64,000 nt of DNA, from positions 5,170,501-5,234,500 of the forward strand of contig NZ_CP126084.1 in NCBI RefSeq assembly GCF_030122845.1. Reading direction: 5' to 3'. Source of the stretch: Paenibacillus woosongensis. Its GTDB lineage: Bacteria; Bacillota; Bacilli; Paenibacillales; Paenibacillaceae. A program made the position numbers and the translations under genes. The notes beneath the pieces are model-generated. The model saw only the letters and a program-made list of their open reading frames with translations, was not told the DNA's origin and did not search any database. This document shows, piece by piece, positions 43,317 to 52,745 of the stretch (position 1 is its first letter; each line of letters starts with the position of its first letter).

Positions 43317-43330
43317 TACTTATGATACGG
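43317..43330 (-). repeat. rlmH-3'-end-like site C
   Basis: TACTTATGATACGG, identical over 14 bp to sites A and B and in the same orientation; similarity stops after that (ATCAGAC). On the minus strand it reads CCGTATCATAAGTAGGAGG. Confidence 0.65.
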
Positions 43331-43343
43331 ATCAGACTTCCAG

Positions 43344-43890
43344 TCAGAATTTATCAACCTTGTACCAGAATAGGGGTAACGGGAACCATCCTAAGGGCGC
43401 AGTAACGGACATATAACGACTGTGTTGTGTAAGCAGAAGCGCCTGAGCCTGCATCTTATCAAGGACAACGGCATCGGGCTTAGCAGTCCGCTCGACAGTC
43501 ACGCCACTCTCATCCACTCGTGCAGTAATCGGCTGACCGTCCATAACTGCGGAGAATTCCCCATGCGCAATTCCTGTAGTCTTTAACTTAAGCGTTAGAT
43601 AAGCCTTTCACCTGTTTTAAACCATGGCGCACGTTAGCCCCTCCTACGAAATACTTGAACTTTACACCGCCAAGAGTGAAGCCGAAATACTCATATCTCT
43701 GTCGCTGGCCATATAATACAACCATATCACATGTGTTGCGCAGTTCTTCAAGCCACATGTCCATGAGCGCCTTCATATGCCCTTCGCCACGCGCCCGTGG
43801 ATGGATCGATACCGTACCCAAATAGCAAGCTCGCAGCGTATCGTCACATACCATCAGAGGCTCTGGAAAAACAGCCAACAAGGCTCGTCA
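43344..43890 (-). pseudogene. Decayed GNAT (Eis-like) acetyltransferase
   Basis: The upstream frame reads FPEPLMVCDDTLRACYLGTVSIHPRARGEGHMKALMD (acetyl-CoA site) to NVRHGLKQVKG, then breaks. After the break come LTLKLKTTGIAHGEFSAV and then MDGQPITARVDESGVTVERTAKPDAVVLDK to PLFWYKVDKF, the sterol-carrier-like C-terminus. Roughly 150 middle residues are missing, together with the N-terminus, which is replaced by SecA-like sequence. Confidence 0.75.
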
Positions 43891-44060
43891 AATGGATGCT
43901 TTCGCGAATGTAAGAAACGTATGCCAGATGGTCAGCCCAGAACTTGTCGATAAAATATAGCCTTACAGGCTGCTCGGCAGGGCTCACCTTCGTCTCGCCT
44001 TTCAAAACGCCGAGCCGCTCCTCATAAAGAAATACGCCTCTGTTCCTCCACCATACCGTA
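43885..44060 (-). pseudogene. Fragment resembling a SecA-like ATPase (helical scaffold)
   Basis: LGVLKGETKVSPAEQPVRLYFIDKFWADHLAYVSYIRESIHL resembles the helical-scaffold region of SecA (in B. subtilis SKWMDHIDAMDQLRQGIHL). Only about 55 residues remain, fused without a break in the DNA to the GNAT remnant (LTSLVGCF-). It suggests a secA paralogue once stood here. The fragment lies just after the chemoreceptor terminator. Confidence 0.5.
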
Positions 44061-44064
44061 ACCA

Positions 44065-44096
44065 GCAAAAAACCGTATCGTTCGCCAATACGGTTC
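44065..44096 (-). terminator. Terminator of the chemoreceptor gene
   Basis: On the minus strand ACCGTAT-TGGCGAACG-ATACGGT is followed by TTTTTGC, eight bases after the stop codon. Confidence 0.8.
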
Positions 44097-44103
44097 TTGT
44101 GCG

Positions 44104-45573
44104 TCATTCCGTAAATTCCGTAAATTCCGTAAGTTTACCTATAAGCATTTCCAGCTCATTGAAACTTTTAATGATTTCCTCAACCATTGCTCGTTGGTCA
44201 TCCATGCTGGCCATGATTTGCTGTACAGCCGCTGTAGATTGCTCGGTCACACTTGAAATGGAGGCAACTTCAGTGACGATGGAATTGGATGAAGCCCGGA
44301 ATGATTTGGACTTCTCTTCTACCTCGGATGCCTGCGCCGAAACCTCGCGCGCATCCATCGCAATACGATGGAATACTTGTTCCGATTCCGAGGAAGATAT
44401 CATACTTTCGCTTACTGCCGCATTCCCTATGGCGACCTTTTCGGTTAGCGCCTTCATGCCTACATCGATTTCTTTAATGATATTCGAAATGCTCTCGGTT
44501 GATAGACGTGAATGCTCAGCCAATTTTCTGACTTCCGTAGATACGACCGCAAATCCTTGTCCATGCTCTCCCGCCCGGGCTGCTTCGATCGCCGCATTCA
44601 GCGCCAGCAAGTTGGTTTGATTGGCAATTTCCCCAATGGTGTTAGACATCTCATCAATCTTCATAATTTGCTCGTTTAATTCCTTCACTTCCACAATGAT
44701 GTCCTGGAATATATCGTTCACTTGAGAAATCTGATCGTTCAGCTTTTGTACTTGCTCATTCCCTGTCACCGTCGCCTCAACCGTTTGGTCAGAAAGCCGT
44801 TTCATGGCCTCTGAACTATCCGTCATCATTTGAACATCCCGATGTGATTCTTGAATCGTATCTGAAATATCGGTAATACTTGCCGCTTGGGATTCAATGC
44901 CTTTCGCAACCTCCGAGAAACCAATTGTTATTTCCTTCGTTAATTGGCCCGAGTGATCGACATGATGCTTGAGATTACGATAAAATTCATTCAATACTTG
45001 GATGGAATGCTTCAGCTCTTGCAGTAATGAATCTGCTATCGATTTGGCCTGCATGGCCTCCTGGCTGCGCTGTTCAGCCCCGACAAATAGCCGCTCGTTC
45101 AATCTGGCTGCAACGATTGTCATGATTCCATAAAAAATCAACATGATATTCGAGGATATCATAGCGGATACATCGCCACCTCCTAGCCATACTTTGGCAT
45201 TGAGACCAACCAGGTTCACTATGTTGAATAGCAAGATCGGTTTATAGTTGGGATAAATAAGCAGAAAAGCGGAGAGAATGAAATATACGTCTAATACAGG
45301 ATTCTGAACGTCATATATGCCAAAAATGAGCAGGAGAATCATGAGCCCGCCAAACAGATATGGCGTTAATCGTATACATTTCCGAATTCGATTGAGGACG
45401 GTAAGGGAAGCAGCAAGCAATGCGCCAACACCCAAAATCCAAATACTTTCATAGTTTCCTGTTGACACAAGGAAAATCGTAAAAATACCAATAATTCCCC
45501 ATAACACATTCGTAAGCAGCTTATTTCTTTGCAAAAATACCGAATCAAGTCTGTCCAATGAGCATTCCTCCAT
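44104..45573 (-). CDS. Methyl-accepting chemotaxis protein without extracellular sensor domain
   Basis: A 489-residue chemoreceptor. The first ~170 residues carry about six membrane helices, with no large outside domain and no HAMP. The rest is the cytoplasmic coiled-coil hairpin with the conserved tip [41 protein letters not shown]. Signals are probably read inside the membrane. The C-terminus is a short repeat (LTEFTEFTE) from three copies of the 9-mer ATTCCGTAA. It stands alone; partner che genes are elsewhere. Confidence 0.9.
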   Translation of the reverse strand: MEECSLDRLDSVFLQRNKLLTNVLWGIIGIFTIFLVSTGNYESIWILGVGALLAASLTVLNRIRKCIRLTPYLFGGLMILLLIFGIYDVQNPVLDVYFILSAFLLIYPNYKPILLFNIVNLVGLNAKVWLGGGDVSAMISSNIMLIFYGIMTIVAARLNERLFVGAEQRSQEAMQAKSIADSLLQELKHSIQVLNEFYRNLKHHVDHSGQLTKEITIGFSEVAKGIESQAASITDISDTIQESHRDVQMMTDSSEAMKRLSDQTVEATVTGNEQVQKLNDQISQVNDIFQDIIVEVKELNEQIMKIDEMSNTIGEIANQTNLLALNAAIEAARAGEHGQGFAVVSTEVRKLAEHSRLSTESISNIIKEIDVGMKALTEKVAIGNAAVSESMISSSESEQVFHRIAMDAREVSAQASEVEEKSKSFRASSNSIVTEVASISSVTEQSTAAVQQIMASMDDQRAMVEEIIKSFNELEMLIGKLTEFTEFTE

Positions 45574-45665
45574 GTTGACAACTATAGTTGTTGCTTGATA
45601 TATTCGATATTATTTGACATAATCCTTCGTAAATCGACAAATTAATTCAATTCCGGCATAACAAT

Positions 45666-46052
45666 AAAAAGAGCTGCCTATTTGGTCATAGCCCCGACAA
45701 GTAGACAGTAAGAAAAGAGTGTGCTAAGCGGCGATCGTTTCCCGGTACTCCACTGGGGAGCGGTCGCCGAGTTTTTTCTGAAACCGTTCGTGATTATAAT
45801 AATCGATATACTGGGCGATAAGCTCTTGAGCCTCGCCGAACGATTTAGGCTTTTCTAAATGCAGGGACCAGTTTTCTTCTGTACGTAGCCGTACCACTTC
45901 TTTCTTTGTTTCCTCGCTGTATTTGGCAAACGTCTGCCCCTTCTTTGGTGGCATAGAAAAATCCCCTCCGGTCAACTGTGTTGAATCCATAATACATGGA
46001 CTCTTTTTTCACTGTCTACCATGAGGGGATAATACCAGATACTGCTCTTTTT
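45666..46052 (-). mobile_element. IS3-type deletion derivative (~390 bp, long terminal inverted repeats)
   Basis: The ends AAAAAGAGCTGCCTATTTGG (left) and, as reverse complement of the right, AAAAAGAGCAGTATCTGGTA are inverted repeats. Similarity extends about 50 bases inward (GTAGACAGT, AAAAAGAGT). Between them is one small frame (45724-45990) made of both transposase ends. The element resembles a MITE/MIC-type miniature of an IS3-family element and should move only if a full transposase is present elsewhere. No target-site duplication was established. Confidence 0.75.
45724..45990 (-). pseudogene. Fused remnant of IS3-family transposase OrfA and OrfB
   Basis: Residues 13-42 (MPPKKGQTFAKYSEETKKEVVRLRTEENWS) are the start of an OrfA-type HTH protein. 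From about residue 46, FGEAQELIAQYIDYYNHERFQKKLGDRSPVEYRE is the extreme C-terminus of an OrfB DDE integrase. Over 300 residues between them, including the catalytic DDE core, are gone, yet the frame is still open. It cannot catalyse transposition. Confidence 0.82.
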
Positions 46053-46218
46053 CACCTATTGTCTCTTTATTCTATCGTCCCGTTTTAAATGATCGCATCT
46101 ACCGTTTCTATTGACGAAGTGAAGGTGGTATTTTCCACTAACAACCATTGATGACATGAAAGTCAGCAATGGTTGTAGTTCAGCAAAACGATTCATCTTG
46201 TCAATCAAATCGGTTGTC

Positions 46219-46866
46219 TTACTGTACGGTTATCGTATAGACGTTAGAGGAGCCTACCTCTGCCGCGTTGAAATAAACGTTATTCTGAACGGCCCCCGGG
46301 AACTTAGCTGCATATGTAATCCCGCCTCCGCCATCCTTGACACCTAATATCTCAACCACACTTGGAACTGGAATATCAAGAGCTACCGGGCTATTCATAA
46401 TATTTATGTTCGTTTGAAGAATATTACCATCCACCTTCACCGTAACGACATCCCCGTCTTCCGCGGCGAAATCCCAAATCAGCATGCGGCTTGTCGTCGT
46501 ATTTTGCTTCATCTCAATCTTGAAGTCTCTGGCTACGAGGTCCGCCAAATCATCTGATGAAACTAAGCGGACACCGGCCTGCATCCCTTTACCGATCCCA
46601 TCCGACTGAACATCTTTTATAGTGCTAACTGAACTCTGAAAATATATGCCCGTCCCGAACATGATCAGCGCCGTAATCCCAATCCAAAATCGATGCTTAC
46701 CCCTTACCTTTTGGGTAGAAGATGAATTGCGGTTGACGGATGACTCTGTATACTCCAATGAAACATCACTATTTTCCGGCTGTTGAAACTCATCATATTC
46801 GTTTGTAGCGTGTGACTTCGACCTTTGCTTGTTTTTTCGGTAATTTGCCAATTTCCTTCCCCCCAC
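46219..46866 (-). CDS. Single-pass membrane protein of the AAA operon
   Basis: A 215-residue unrecognised protein: a polar, basic N-terminal cytoplasmic part (about 60 residues), one helix (FWIGITALIMFGTGIYF) and a ~140-residue outside domain with mainly beta-strand character (DGDVVTVKVDGNILQTNINI). Its start overlaps the stop of the upstream four-helix protein, so it is last in the AAA operon. A role as an anchored partner of the AAA protein is inferred from the operon only. Confidence 0.65.
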   Translation of the reverse strand: MGGRKLANYRKNKQRSKSHATNEYDEFQQPENSDVSLEYTESSVNRNSSSTQKVRGKHRFWIGITALIMFGTGIYFQSSVSTIKDVQSDGIGKGMQAGVRLVSSDDLADLVARDFKIEMKQNTTTSRMLIWDFAAEDGDVVTVKVDGNILQTNINIMNSPVALDIPVPSVVEILGVKDGGGGITYAAKFPGAVQNNVYFNAAEVGSSNVYTITVQ

Positions 46867-47321
46867 TATTCCTTATAACGATTTGCTCGCTGAACAACCG
46901 GGTACTTCCAGTACAGCAGCGACATGCATAATCGGATTGCCACAATTGCAAGCAGCATTAGCGTAATGGCCCATCCTTTGGAATACAGTCCTTCATCAGC
47001 CCATTTGTTAAGAATGACGATCCCTACCGATAGAGCGGTCAAGTTATAGAGTAATAAGTGTAGGAAAGGAAGCAATATCGTTATTTTACGATAGGGTATA
47101 CCTAAAAATGGGATTCTCGTGGCCAAGTAAATAAAAAACCCGTATATGCCTATAATGCTCATGCTGCCGCTATTAACCGGAGTCTCGCTAATCAGAATAC
47201 TCTTTATATCGCCGTATATTAAAAAAAGGATGAAGGGCATGGTGATAATAACCAAGAGCATAAACGGATGATAAAAAATAATGGCGAGCAGCCATTTTAG
47301 CAACGACTTGAGAACTTTCAT
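46866..47321 (-). CDS. Four-helix membrane protein of the AAA operon
   Basis: A 151-residue unrecognised membrane protein with about four hydrophobic segments (LLAIIFYHPFMLLVIITMPFILFLIYG; IIGIYGFFIYLATRI; LLLYNLTALSVGIVIL; WAITLMLLAIVAIRLCM). It overlaps the AAA gene stop by four bases and the next gene's start by one. The tight coupling suggests that all three form one membrane-associated complex. Confidence 0.7.
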   Translation of the reverse strand: MKVLKSLLKWLLAIIFYHPFMLLVIITMPFILFLIYGDIKSILISETPVNSGSMSIIGIYGFFIYLATRIPFLGIPYRKITILLPFLHLLLYNLTALSVGIVILNKWADEGLYSKGWAITLMLLAIVAIRLCMSLLYWKYPVVQRANRYKE

Positions 47322-50300
47322 CCCATCACCCCCATCTGTTCTTGGAAATCTCCAGGCGCCAAAGTGGATAATTCCTCAGCTGTGGCATTGGCGTTCTTGC
47401 TCATACGCAAAGCATGGGCTCGAATCGCCTTCTCGACCAAATTTCGCACGAGCCGTCCATTGCCCGCGGTCATATCCCCTTCAAAGGTCTTCAAAATGGA
47501 ACGCAGCGTGGCTTCAGCCTCCCGGCCGATCACATATCCTTGCGCTTTCACTTGCAAATGCGCGATTTGCAGCATTTCCTCGGCTGTATAATCGGGGAAT
47601 GTAATGATATTGGGAAATCTGGAGCGGAGTCCCGCATTGCGGTTCAAGAAACGCTCCATATCTTCGTCGTAACCGGCCAATATAACGATGAGCCTGTCCC
47701 GGTAATCATCCATCGCTTTGACAAGCGTATCGATCGCTTCCTGACCGAATTGATCCCCTTCCGCCAAGGCATAAGCCTCATCCACAAACAAGATCCCGCC
47801 AAGAGCGCGTTCGATAACCTCTTTCGTCTTAAGCGCAGTTTGCCCTACATAACCAGCAACCAGGCCGGACCGATCAGTCTCTACCAGCGTATCGGTCTTG
47901 ATCACGCCCAGTTCTTTAAATCGTTGGGCCAAAATACGGGCAATCGTCGTTTTTCCGGTACCCGGGTTTCCTTTAAACACCATATGGAGAGCCTGAGCGG
48001 AAGCCTTGGGCAGCCCCATCTCCTGACGGCGCTTAGCCACCTCAATTTGTGCCGATAAGCTTCTCACAAATTCCTTAACAGAGGACAGACCGACAACGGC
48101 ATCGAGCGCTCCAAGCGCATTCGCCCGCTTCGCCGCAAGGTCTACATATACAGACAGCCCAAAATCCTCCACAGTCAGCTCATTTAACTGATCCGCCGCA
48201 ATATCAGGATGATCGGCCAATCGCTCCGCTTGCTTGCGTATTGCCTCCTCCAGCGTATTGCGGACAAGCCGACCGTTGCCTCCGTCCTTCCTACCCGGAA
48301 TTTGCTTCTCATTAAAATAGGATTCGAGCAAGCCTGGCACATCCGAAGCCAAGGTAAACCCTCGCGCCTTCGCCATGATCAAGGCGATTTGCTGCATTTC
48401 CTCGGCCGTGTAGTCAGGGAATTCGATCTGTAGCGGGAAGCGCGAGGACAGCCCCGGATTGACCTGAACAAACCGCTGCATATCTTCTGTGTATCCCGCC
48501 AAAATGACAACCAGATTGTCTTTATGGAGCTCGATAAGACGAACCAGCGAATCGATGGCTTCCTTCCCGAAGCCCCCGCCCTGCACCCCATCCTGCGCAA
48601 GCGCATAGGCTTCATCGATGAAGAGCACGCCGCCAAGAGCAGATTCGACAACCAGCTTGGTCTTATTGGCTGTCTGACCAGCGTACTCCGCTACCAGATC
48701 GGATCGCCCCACTTCAACCAGATGTCCTTTTTTCAAATAACCCATGGATCGGAGCATCTCTGCCACCAGCCGCGCCATCGTCGTCTTGCCCGTGCCGGGA
48801 TTGCCCGAAAAAATCATATTAAGAGTCTGGCCGGTATCGACATGAATCCCGGCTTCCTTCCGCCTTCGATCAACAATAAGCTGTTTCTCCAACGTTCGGA
48901 CGAATAGTTTAACCTTCTCCAATCCGACAATTCCAGCAAGTTGGTTCTCGATATTAAATACTTCTTTCTCACCGATTCCGAAGTCTGTCCCGGTCAATAA
49001 TTGCAAGTCTGCATCTGCGATTTCCTCTGTCATCAGCCCTCTAAGCCGAGCAGCTTGCTTGCGGACAGCCTCCTCGAACAGATTGCGGACGAGCCGGCCG
49101 TTGCCGCTGTCATTGCGACCAGGGATTTGCCGTTGATCGAACAGCTCGACCAAACCCTCATAGGCATCCGTATCTATTCGGAAACCATTCTTGTCCGCTA
49201 TTTGAATCATAATGTCCAGCATATCTTCCGCCTTGTAATCCGGGAACTCCACGATGAACGGAAATCTTGAACGCAAACCTGGATTTGATCGCAAAAAGGT
49301 CTCCATCTCCTGGGTATAGCCTGCCAGCACAACAACCAAATCATCCCGATGATCCTCCATCGCCTTGACAATCGTATCGATTGCTTCCGTACCGAATGTA
49401 TCGTTATCGTGACGGGCGAGCGTATAGGCCTCGTCGATAAACAAGACGCCTCCCAAGGCCTCATTGACTTGTGCCATCGTTTTCGGGGCGGTAGAGCCCA
49501 CATATTGTCCTACAAGATCCTGCCTCGCCACTTCTACTAACTGACCTTGCGGCAGCAATCCTAGCGCCTTCAGAATGCGGCCAATTAAGCGGGCGACCGT
49601 CGTCTTGCCGGTTCCGGGGTTTCCGGTAAACACCATATGAAGCGACATCGGTACAGAGCCTTCGCCTGCCCTAGCCCTCAGCTTGTTCACCTGTACCATC
49701 TCCATGAGCTCATAGACAAACTTCTTCACGGGTTCCAGGCCCGTTAACGCATTTAACTCTTCCAGGACATCGTCAATCGACTCCTGACCAACGAAGGATA
49801 GTGCTTTGATCGGAATTTCAAGCGAGTTCGACTCCACATAAAAAGAATCATTTTTGAATCGAATACGTACACTCTCATTGCCTCGAATCTCATTACGGGC
49901 TCGTAGACCGGATAATACGACAGTAAGCTCCTTATCAATCCAGTGCTGCACTGCCTCACCAAACGTTTTATTTGTTGCGGCGATATCGGCCAATGCCTCA
50001 TAGGTGGAAGGATGGACGGCAATCCTCGTCTGCATATCCCTTGACAGATCATGTACTGCTTTCCCCAACAGGGTCTCTGCGATTTGCCGCATCGTCTCCC
50101 ACTCTAACGGTGAAGAGATAGCCGCTGCAAGAATGGTTTGCAATATAGAGGTTGGGAGATGACTTGCCAACCCGGACGGAACTTGGCCATATTCGCTTCC
50201 TCTCTCTGCATGTTCATCGATATAGAAGATGATGAAAAAACCGTCTGCGATTATGCGCAACCCTTCCTTAGTTCGGAAGCTGCCTTCTCCGGCAAGCTGA

Positions 50301-51019
50301 GCAACCAGGTTAATAATAGCCTGATCAGCCCCTTTAGCCCCCTTAAATAACACCGTGCCCTCAGAGTATTGGAAAGCCTCCACCATATCAATAATGAAGT
50401 TCCCGGATATTTCATCTGCCTCATATCGCTGCAAGTCAATTTCTGAAAAATGGGGCCTAGAGGTTAGCCGATATGCATGCATCTCTCGAACTAGGCATTC
50501 CAAGGCTGTTTTCTTGCCCGTTCCGGGAGCTCCAGCCAGCAGAATCACATTTCTTGGTTTATTAATCTGACGTCCATTCATATATCCCTGTTTATATCCC
50601 GCAACCAAATCTTTTATGAAGAACGGCTGTCCGATTACTTGACTATTGATGTTCTTCTCCACTTCTCGGAAAAGTTGATCCAATTGCTTGGGAGAGTAAG
50701 CGCTCTGCGCATCATTTTGGCTTACTCCCTGTGATGTAAATGCTTGAGGTTGAACAGGTCGGAAAGTCGACGAAAAAGTACTCTGTCCCATAAACGTCTG
50801 CGTGGAATTGCTCGGACCTGCACTTCTGGCTCGCGATCCTGTACTATATTGTGGCTTCGGCTGCTGTTCCTGCCTCTTTGGAGCTGGTTCGTCTTCTTTT
50901 GGTGCGATAAATCCTTTTTCCCGAACTAATTCAATAAGCTGATACTCCGGAAAAATAAATTTGAGTACTTTAACCACACCTTTGAGTGTTTTCACCATAC
51001 CTTTTCGGTTGATTCTCAT
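47318..51019 (-). CDS. Four-module AAA+ protein with three CbbX/EccA-type modules
   Basis: A 1233-residue ATPase. After a ~110-residue Pro/Gln-rich linker region, module 1 has a ClpB-like Walker A (GAPGTGKKT, residues 163-171) and a degenerate Walker B (FFIIFYIDEH). Modules 2-4 are CbbX/CfxQ/EccA-type: Walker A GNPGTGKTT at 466, 739 and 1017; Walker B GGVLFIDEAY at 523 and 796 and GGILFVDEAY at 1073; and the family C-part (NGRLVRNL). Spacing is 273-278 residues. CbbX remodels Rubisco, EccA works in type VII secretion and SpoVK in sporulation. No such partner is nearby, so the client is unknown; remodelling at the membrane is inferred from its operon. Confidence 0.88.
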   Translation of the reverse strand: MRINRKGMVKTLKGVVKVLKFIFPEYQLIELVREKGFIAPKEDEPAPKRQEQQPKPQYSTGSRARSAGPSNSTQTFMGQSTFSSTFRPVQPQAFTSQGVSQNDAQSAYSPKQLDQLFREVEKNINSQVIGQPFFIKDLVAGYKQGYMNGRQINKPRNVILLAGAPGTGKKTALECLVREMHAYRLTSRPHFSEIDLQRYEADEISGNFIIDMVEAFQYSEGTVLFKGAKGADQAIINLVAQLAGEGSFRTKEGLRIIADGFFIIFYIDEHAERGSEYGQVPSGLASHLPTSILQTILAAAISSPLEWETMRQIAETLLGKAVHDLSRDMQTRIAVHPSTYEALADIAATNKTFGEAVQHWIDKELTVVLSGLRARNEIRGNESVRIRFKNDSFYVESNSLEIPIKALSFVGQESIDDVLEELNALTGLEPVKKFVYELMEMVQVNKLRARAGEGSVPMSLHMVFTGNPGTGKTTVARLIGRILKALGLLPQGQLVEVARQDLVGQYVGSTAPKTMAQVNEALGGVLFIDEAYTLARHDNDTFGTEAIDTIVKAMEDHRDDLVVVLAGYTQEMETFLRSNPGLRSRFPFIVEFPDYKAEDMLDIMIQIADKNGFRIDTDAYEGLVELFDQRQIPGRNDSGNGRLVRNLFEEAVRKQAARLRGLMTEEIADADLQLLTGTDFGIGEKEVFNIENQLAGIVGLEKVKLFVRTLEKQLIVDRRRKEAGIHVDTGQTLNMIFSGNPGTGKTTMARLVAEMLRSMGYLKKGHLVEVGRSDLVAEYAGQTANKTKLVVESALGGVLFIDEAYALAQDGVQGGGFGKEAIDSLVRLIELHKDNLVVILAGYTEDMQRFVQVNPGLSSRFPLQIEFPDYTAEEMQQIALIMAKARGFTLASDVPGLLESYFNEKQIPGRKDGGNGRLVRNTLEEAIRKQAERLADHPDIAADQLNELTVEDFGLSVYVDLAAKRANALGALDAVVGLSSVKEFVRSLSAQIEVAKRRQEMGLPKASAQALHMVFKGNPGTGKTTIARILAQRFKELGVIKTDTLVETDRSGLVAGYVGQTALKTKEVIERALGGILFVDEAYALAEGDQFGQEAIDTLVKAMDDYRDRLIVILAGYDEDMERFLNRNAGLRSRFPNIITFPDYTAEEMLQIAHLQVKAQGYVIGREAEATLRSILKTFEGDMTAGNGRLVRNLVEKAIRAHALRMSKNANATAEELSTLAPGDFQEQMGVMG

Positions 51020-51126
51020 ACTTCCCGTTATCCCTCCTGGGGCCTACTATTCATTCTATTTTCCTAATATTATACTATGTCTCTACTATATTTGCTCCTA
51101 AATCCTGGAATGTGTATTCGTATCCC

Positions 51127-51576
51127 TCATGCCTTCCGAGCAGAGAGCGAGTAAAATACGTCACTATGCATATGCTGAATTTTGTCCCAGTTGCCGGGAT
51201 TGGTCGTGTCCGGGGAGCGGTGCTCAAGAATAGCCTGATATAGATCGGTTTTTTCCTCCAAGTGGGCAACGTGCCGTTTGGCTTCTTCTAGCTTGGCGAG
51301 CGCCGCTTCTTTATGCTCCATCATGAGTGTGTAACGTTGTGGTATGGTCGCATCCCCTTCGAGACATAAATCGACGTACTTTTTAATGACATCAATCGGC
51401 ATCCCGGATTGCTTGAGGCATTTGACGCCATGCAGCCAGTTGATCGATTCTTCATCGAACATCCGGATGTTATTCTCATTGCGCTGTACGCTTGGCACCA
51501 GGCCTTTATCCGTGTAAAAGCGCACGGCGTGCTCGGTAAGTCCCGTGATCTGAGCAGCTTCTTTGACCGTATGCAT
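51127..51576 (-). CDS. MerR-family regulator of the aldo/keto reductase
   Basis: A 149-residue MerR protein: helix-turn-helix (HTVKEAAQITGLTEHAVRFYTDKGLVPSVQRNENNIRMFDEESINWLHGVKCLKQSGMPI), then a dimer helix and a short effector part. No metal-binding cysteine pair is present (only two separate Cys), so it is closer to AdhR-type sensors of reactive aldehydes. It is divergent from the aldo/keto reductase and separated from it by a 19-bp-spacer promoter. Confidence 0.88.
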   Translation of the reverse strand: MHTVKEAAQITGLTEHAVRFYTDKGLVPSVQRNENNIRMFDEESINWLHGVKCLKQSGMPIDVIKKYVDLCLEGDATIPQRYTLMMEHKEAALAKLEEAKRHVAHLEEKTDLYQAILEHRSPDTTNPGNWDKIQHMHSDVFYSLSARKA

Positions 51577-51614
51577 GTGAAATCCTCCTTGGAAAATAAT
51601 TTTTTAAACACGGC

Positions 51615-51645
51615 TTGACTTCGTGTAACACGAAGGTTCTAAGCT
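51615..51645 (+). promoter_or_regulatory. MerR-type promoter of the aldo/keto reductase gene
   Basis: TTGACT (51615-51620), a 19-bp spacer and TAAGCT (51640-51645), with the dyad CTTCGTG-T-A-CACGAAG in the spacer. This over-long spacer with dyad is the hallmark of MerR-activated promoters, which the regulator untwists when it binds its effector. Confidence 0.8.
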
Positions 51646-51752
51646 GATTGTAATGCAAATCGGCTTTAAGCGGAATCCCCCCTCTGCAGCGCCGATCCCC
51701 CGGGATTCGCAGCCGTTTGCTGTTATACATTTGAACAATAGGAGGAATTACC

Positions 51753-52604
51753 ATGCAAACCGTAACATTGAACAACGGAGTGAAAATGCCGATCATCGGC
51801 TTCGGTGTCTACCAAGTTCCCGACGCTGAAGAATGCGAAAACGCCGTATATGAAGCACTGATGGCCGGTTACCGCCTGATCGACACCGCCGCTGGTTATT
51901 TGAACGAGGAAGCGGTCGGACGCGCGGTCAAGCGTAGCGGCATACCGCGTGAGGAGCTGTTCATCACGACCAAGCTCTGGGTTCAGGATGCCAGCTACGA
52001 GAGTGCCAAGCTGGCGTTTGCCAAATCCCTGAAGAAGCTGCAGCTCGACTATCTCGATCTATACCTGATTCACCAACCGTTCGGCGATTACTACGGCGCT
52101 TGGCGCGCGATGGAAGAACTGTACCGCGAAGGCAAGATCAAAGCGATCGGTGTCAGCAACTTCCTGCCCGACCGTCTGATGGACCTCATCGTGCATAACG
52201 AAATCGTGCCTGCCGTCAACCAGATCGAAACGCACCCGTTGTACCAGCAGACGGAGACCAGCGCTCTTTTGAAAGAGCAGGGAGTTCAACACCAGTCGTG
52301 GGCGCCGTTCGCTGAAGGACGGGGCAACATGTTCGGAAACGAAGTGCTGACCTCGATTGCTGAAAAACACAACAAGTCCGTCGCCCAGATTGTGTTGCGC
52401 TGGCTTGTTCAGCGTGAAGTCGTTGTCATTCCAAAATCGGTGCGCAAAGAGCGGATCGTCGAAAACTTCGACATTTTCGATTTTGAGTTAAGTGCAGACG
52501 ATATGGAACAAATTTCGACCCTCGATACACGGGAAAGTCTCTTCTTATCGTACCGTGACCCGGAAGTCGCCAAGATGATGGGCAACTGGAGAGTCGAGCT
52601 GTAA
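51753..52604 (+). CDS. Aldo/keto reductase
   Basis: A 283-residue NADPH-dependent aldo/keto reductase of the YtbE/YvgN type, reducing aldehydes such as methylglyoxal. Catalytic tetrad positions are visible: D50 and Y55 region ([17 protein letters not shown]), K in [12 protein letters not shown] in DLYLIHQP, and the NADPH-binding end [15 protein letters not shown]. In most relatives the motif is Y-x-N-E; here it is Y-L-N-E. It is controlled by the adjacent MerR regulator. The ribosome site is AGGAGGAATT. Confidence 0.9.
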   Translation: MQTVTLNNGVKMPIIGFGVYQVPDAEECENAVYEALMAGYRLIDTAAGYLNEEAVGRAVKRSGIPREELFITTKLWVQDASYESAKLAFAKSLKKLQLDYLDLYLIHQPFGDYYGAWRAMEELYREGKIKAIGVSNFLPDRLMDLIVHNEIVPAVNQIETHPLYQQTETSALLKEQGVQHQSWAPFAEGRGNMFGNEVLTSIAEKHNKSVAQIVLRWLVQREVVVIPKSVRKERIVENFDIFDFELSADDMEQISTLDTRESLFLSYRDPEVAKMMGNWRVEL

Positions 52605-52655
52605 ACCTCGGTCGAAACATAAACTCATTACGCGTTTATCCTCATCTATTTAAGA

Positions 52656-52684
52656 AAGGACAGGGCGGGTGCCCCTGTCCTTTC
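52656..52684 (+). terminator. Terminator of the aldo/keto reductase
   Basis: AAAGGACAGGG-CGGGTG-CCCTGTCCTTT is an 11-bp stem followed by CTTTACTT, 50 bases after the stop. Confidence 0.75.
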
Positions 52685-52745
52685 TTTACTTGAATAGAAA
52701 TTTTGAAATGGCAGAGTGGGCGAACTCGCACAACTAACGGAGAAC

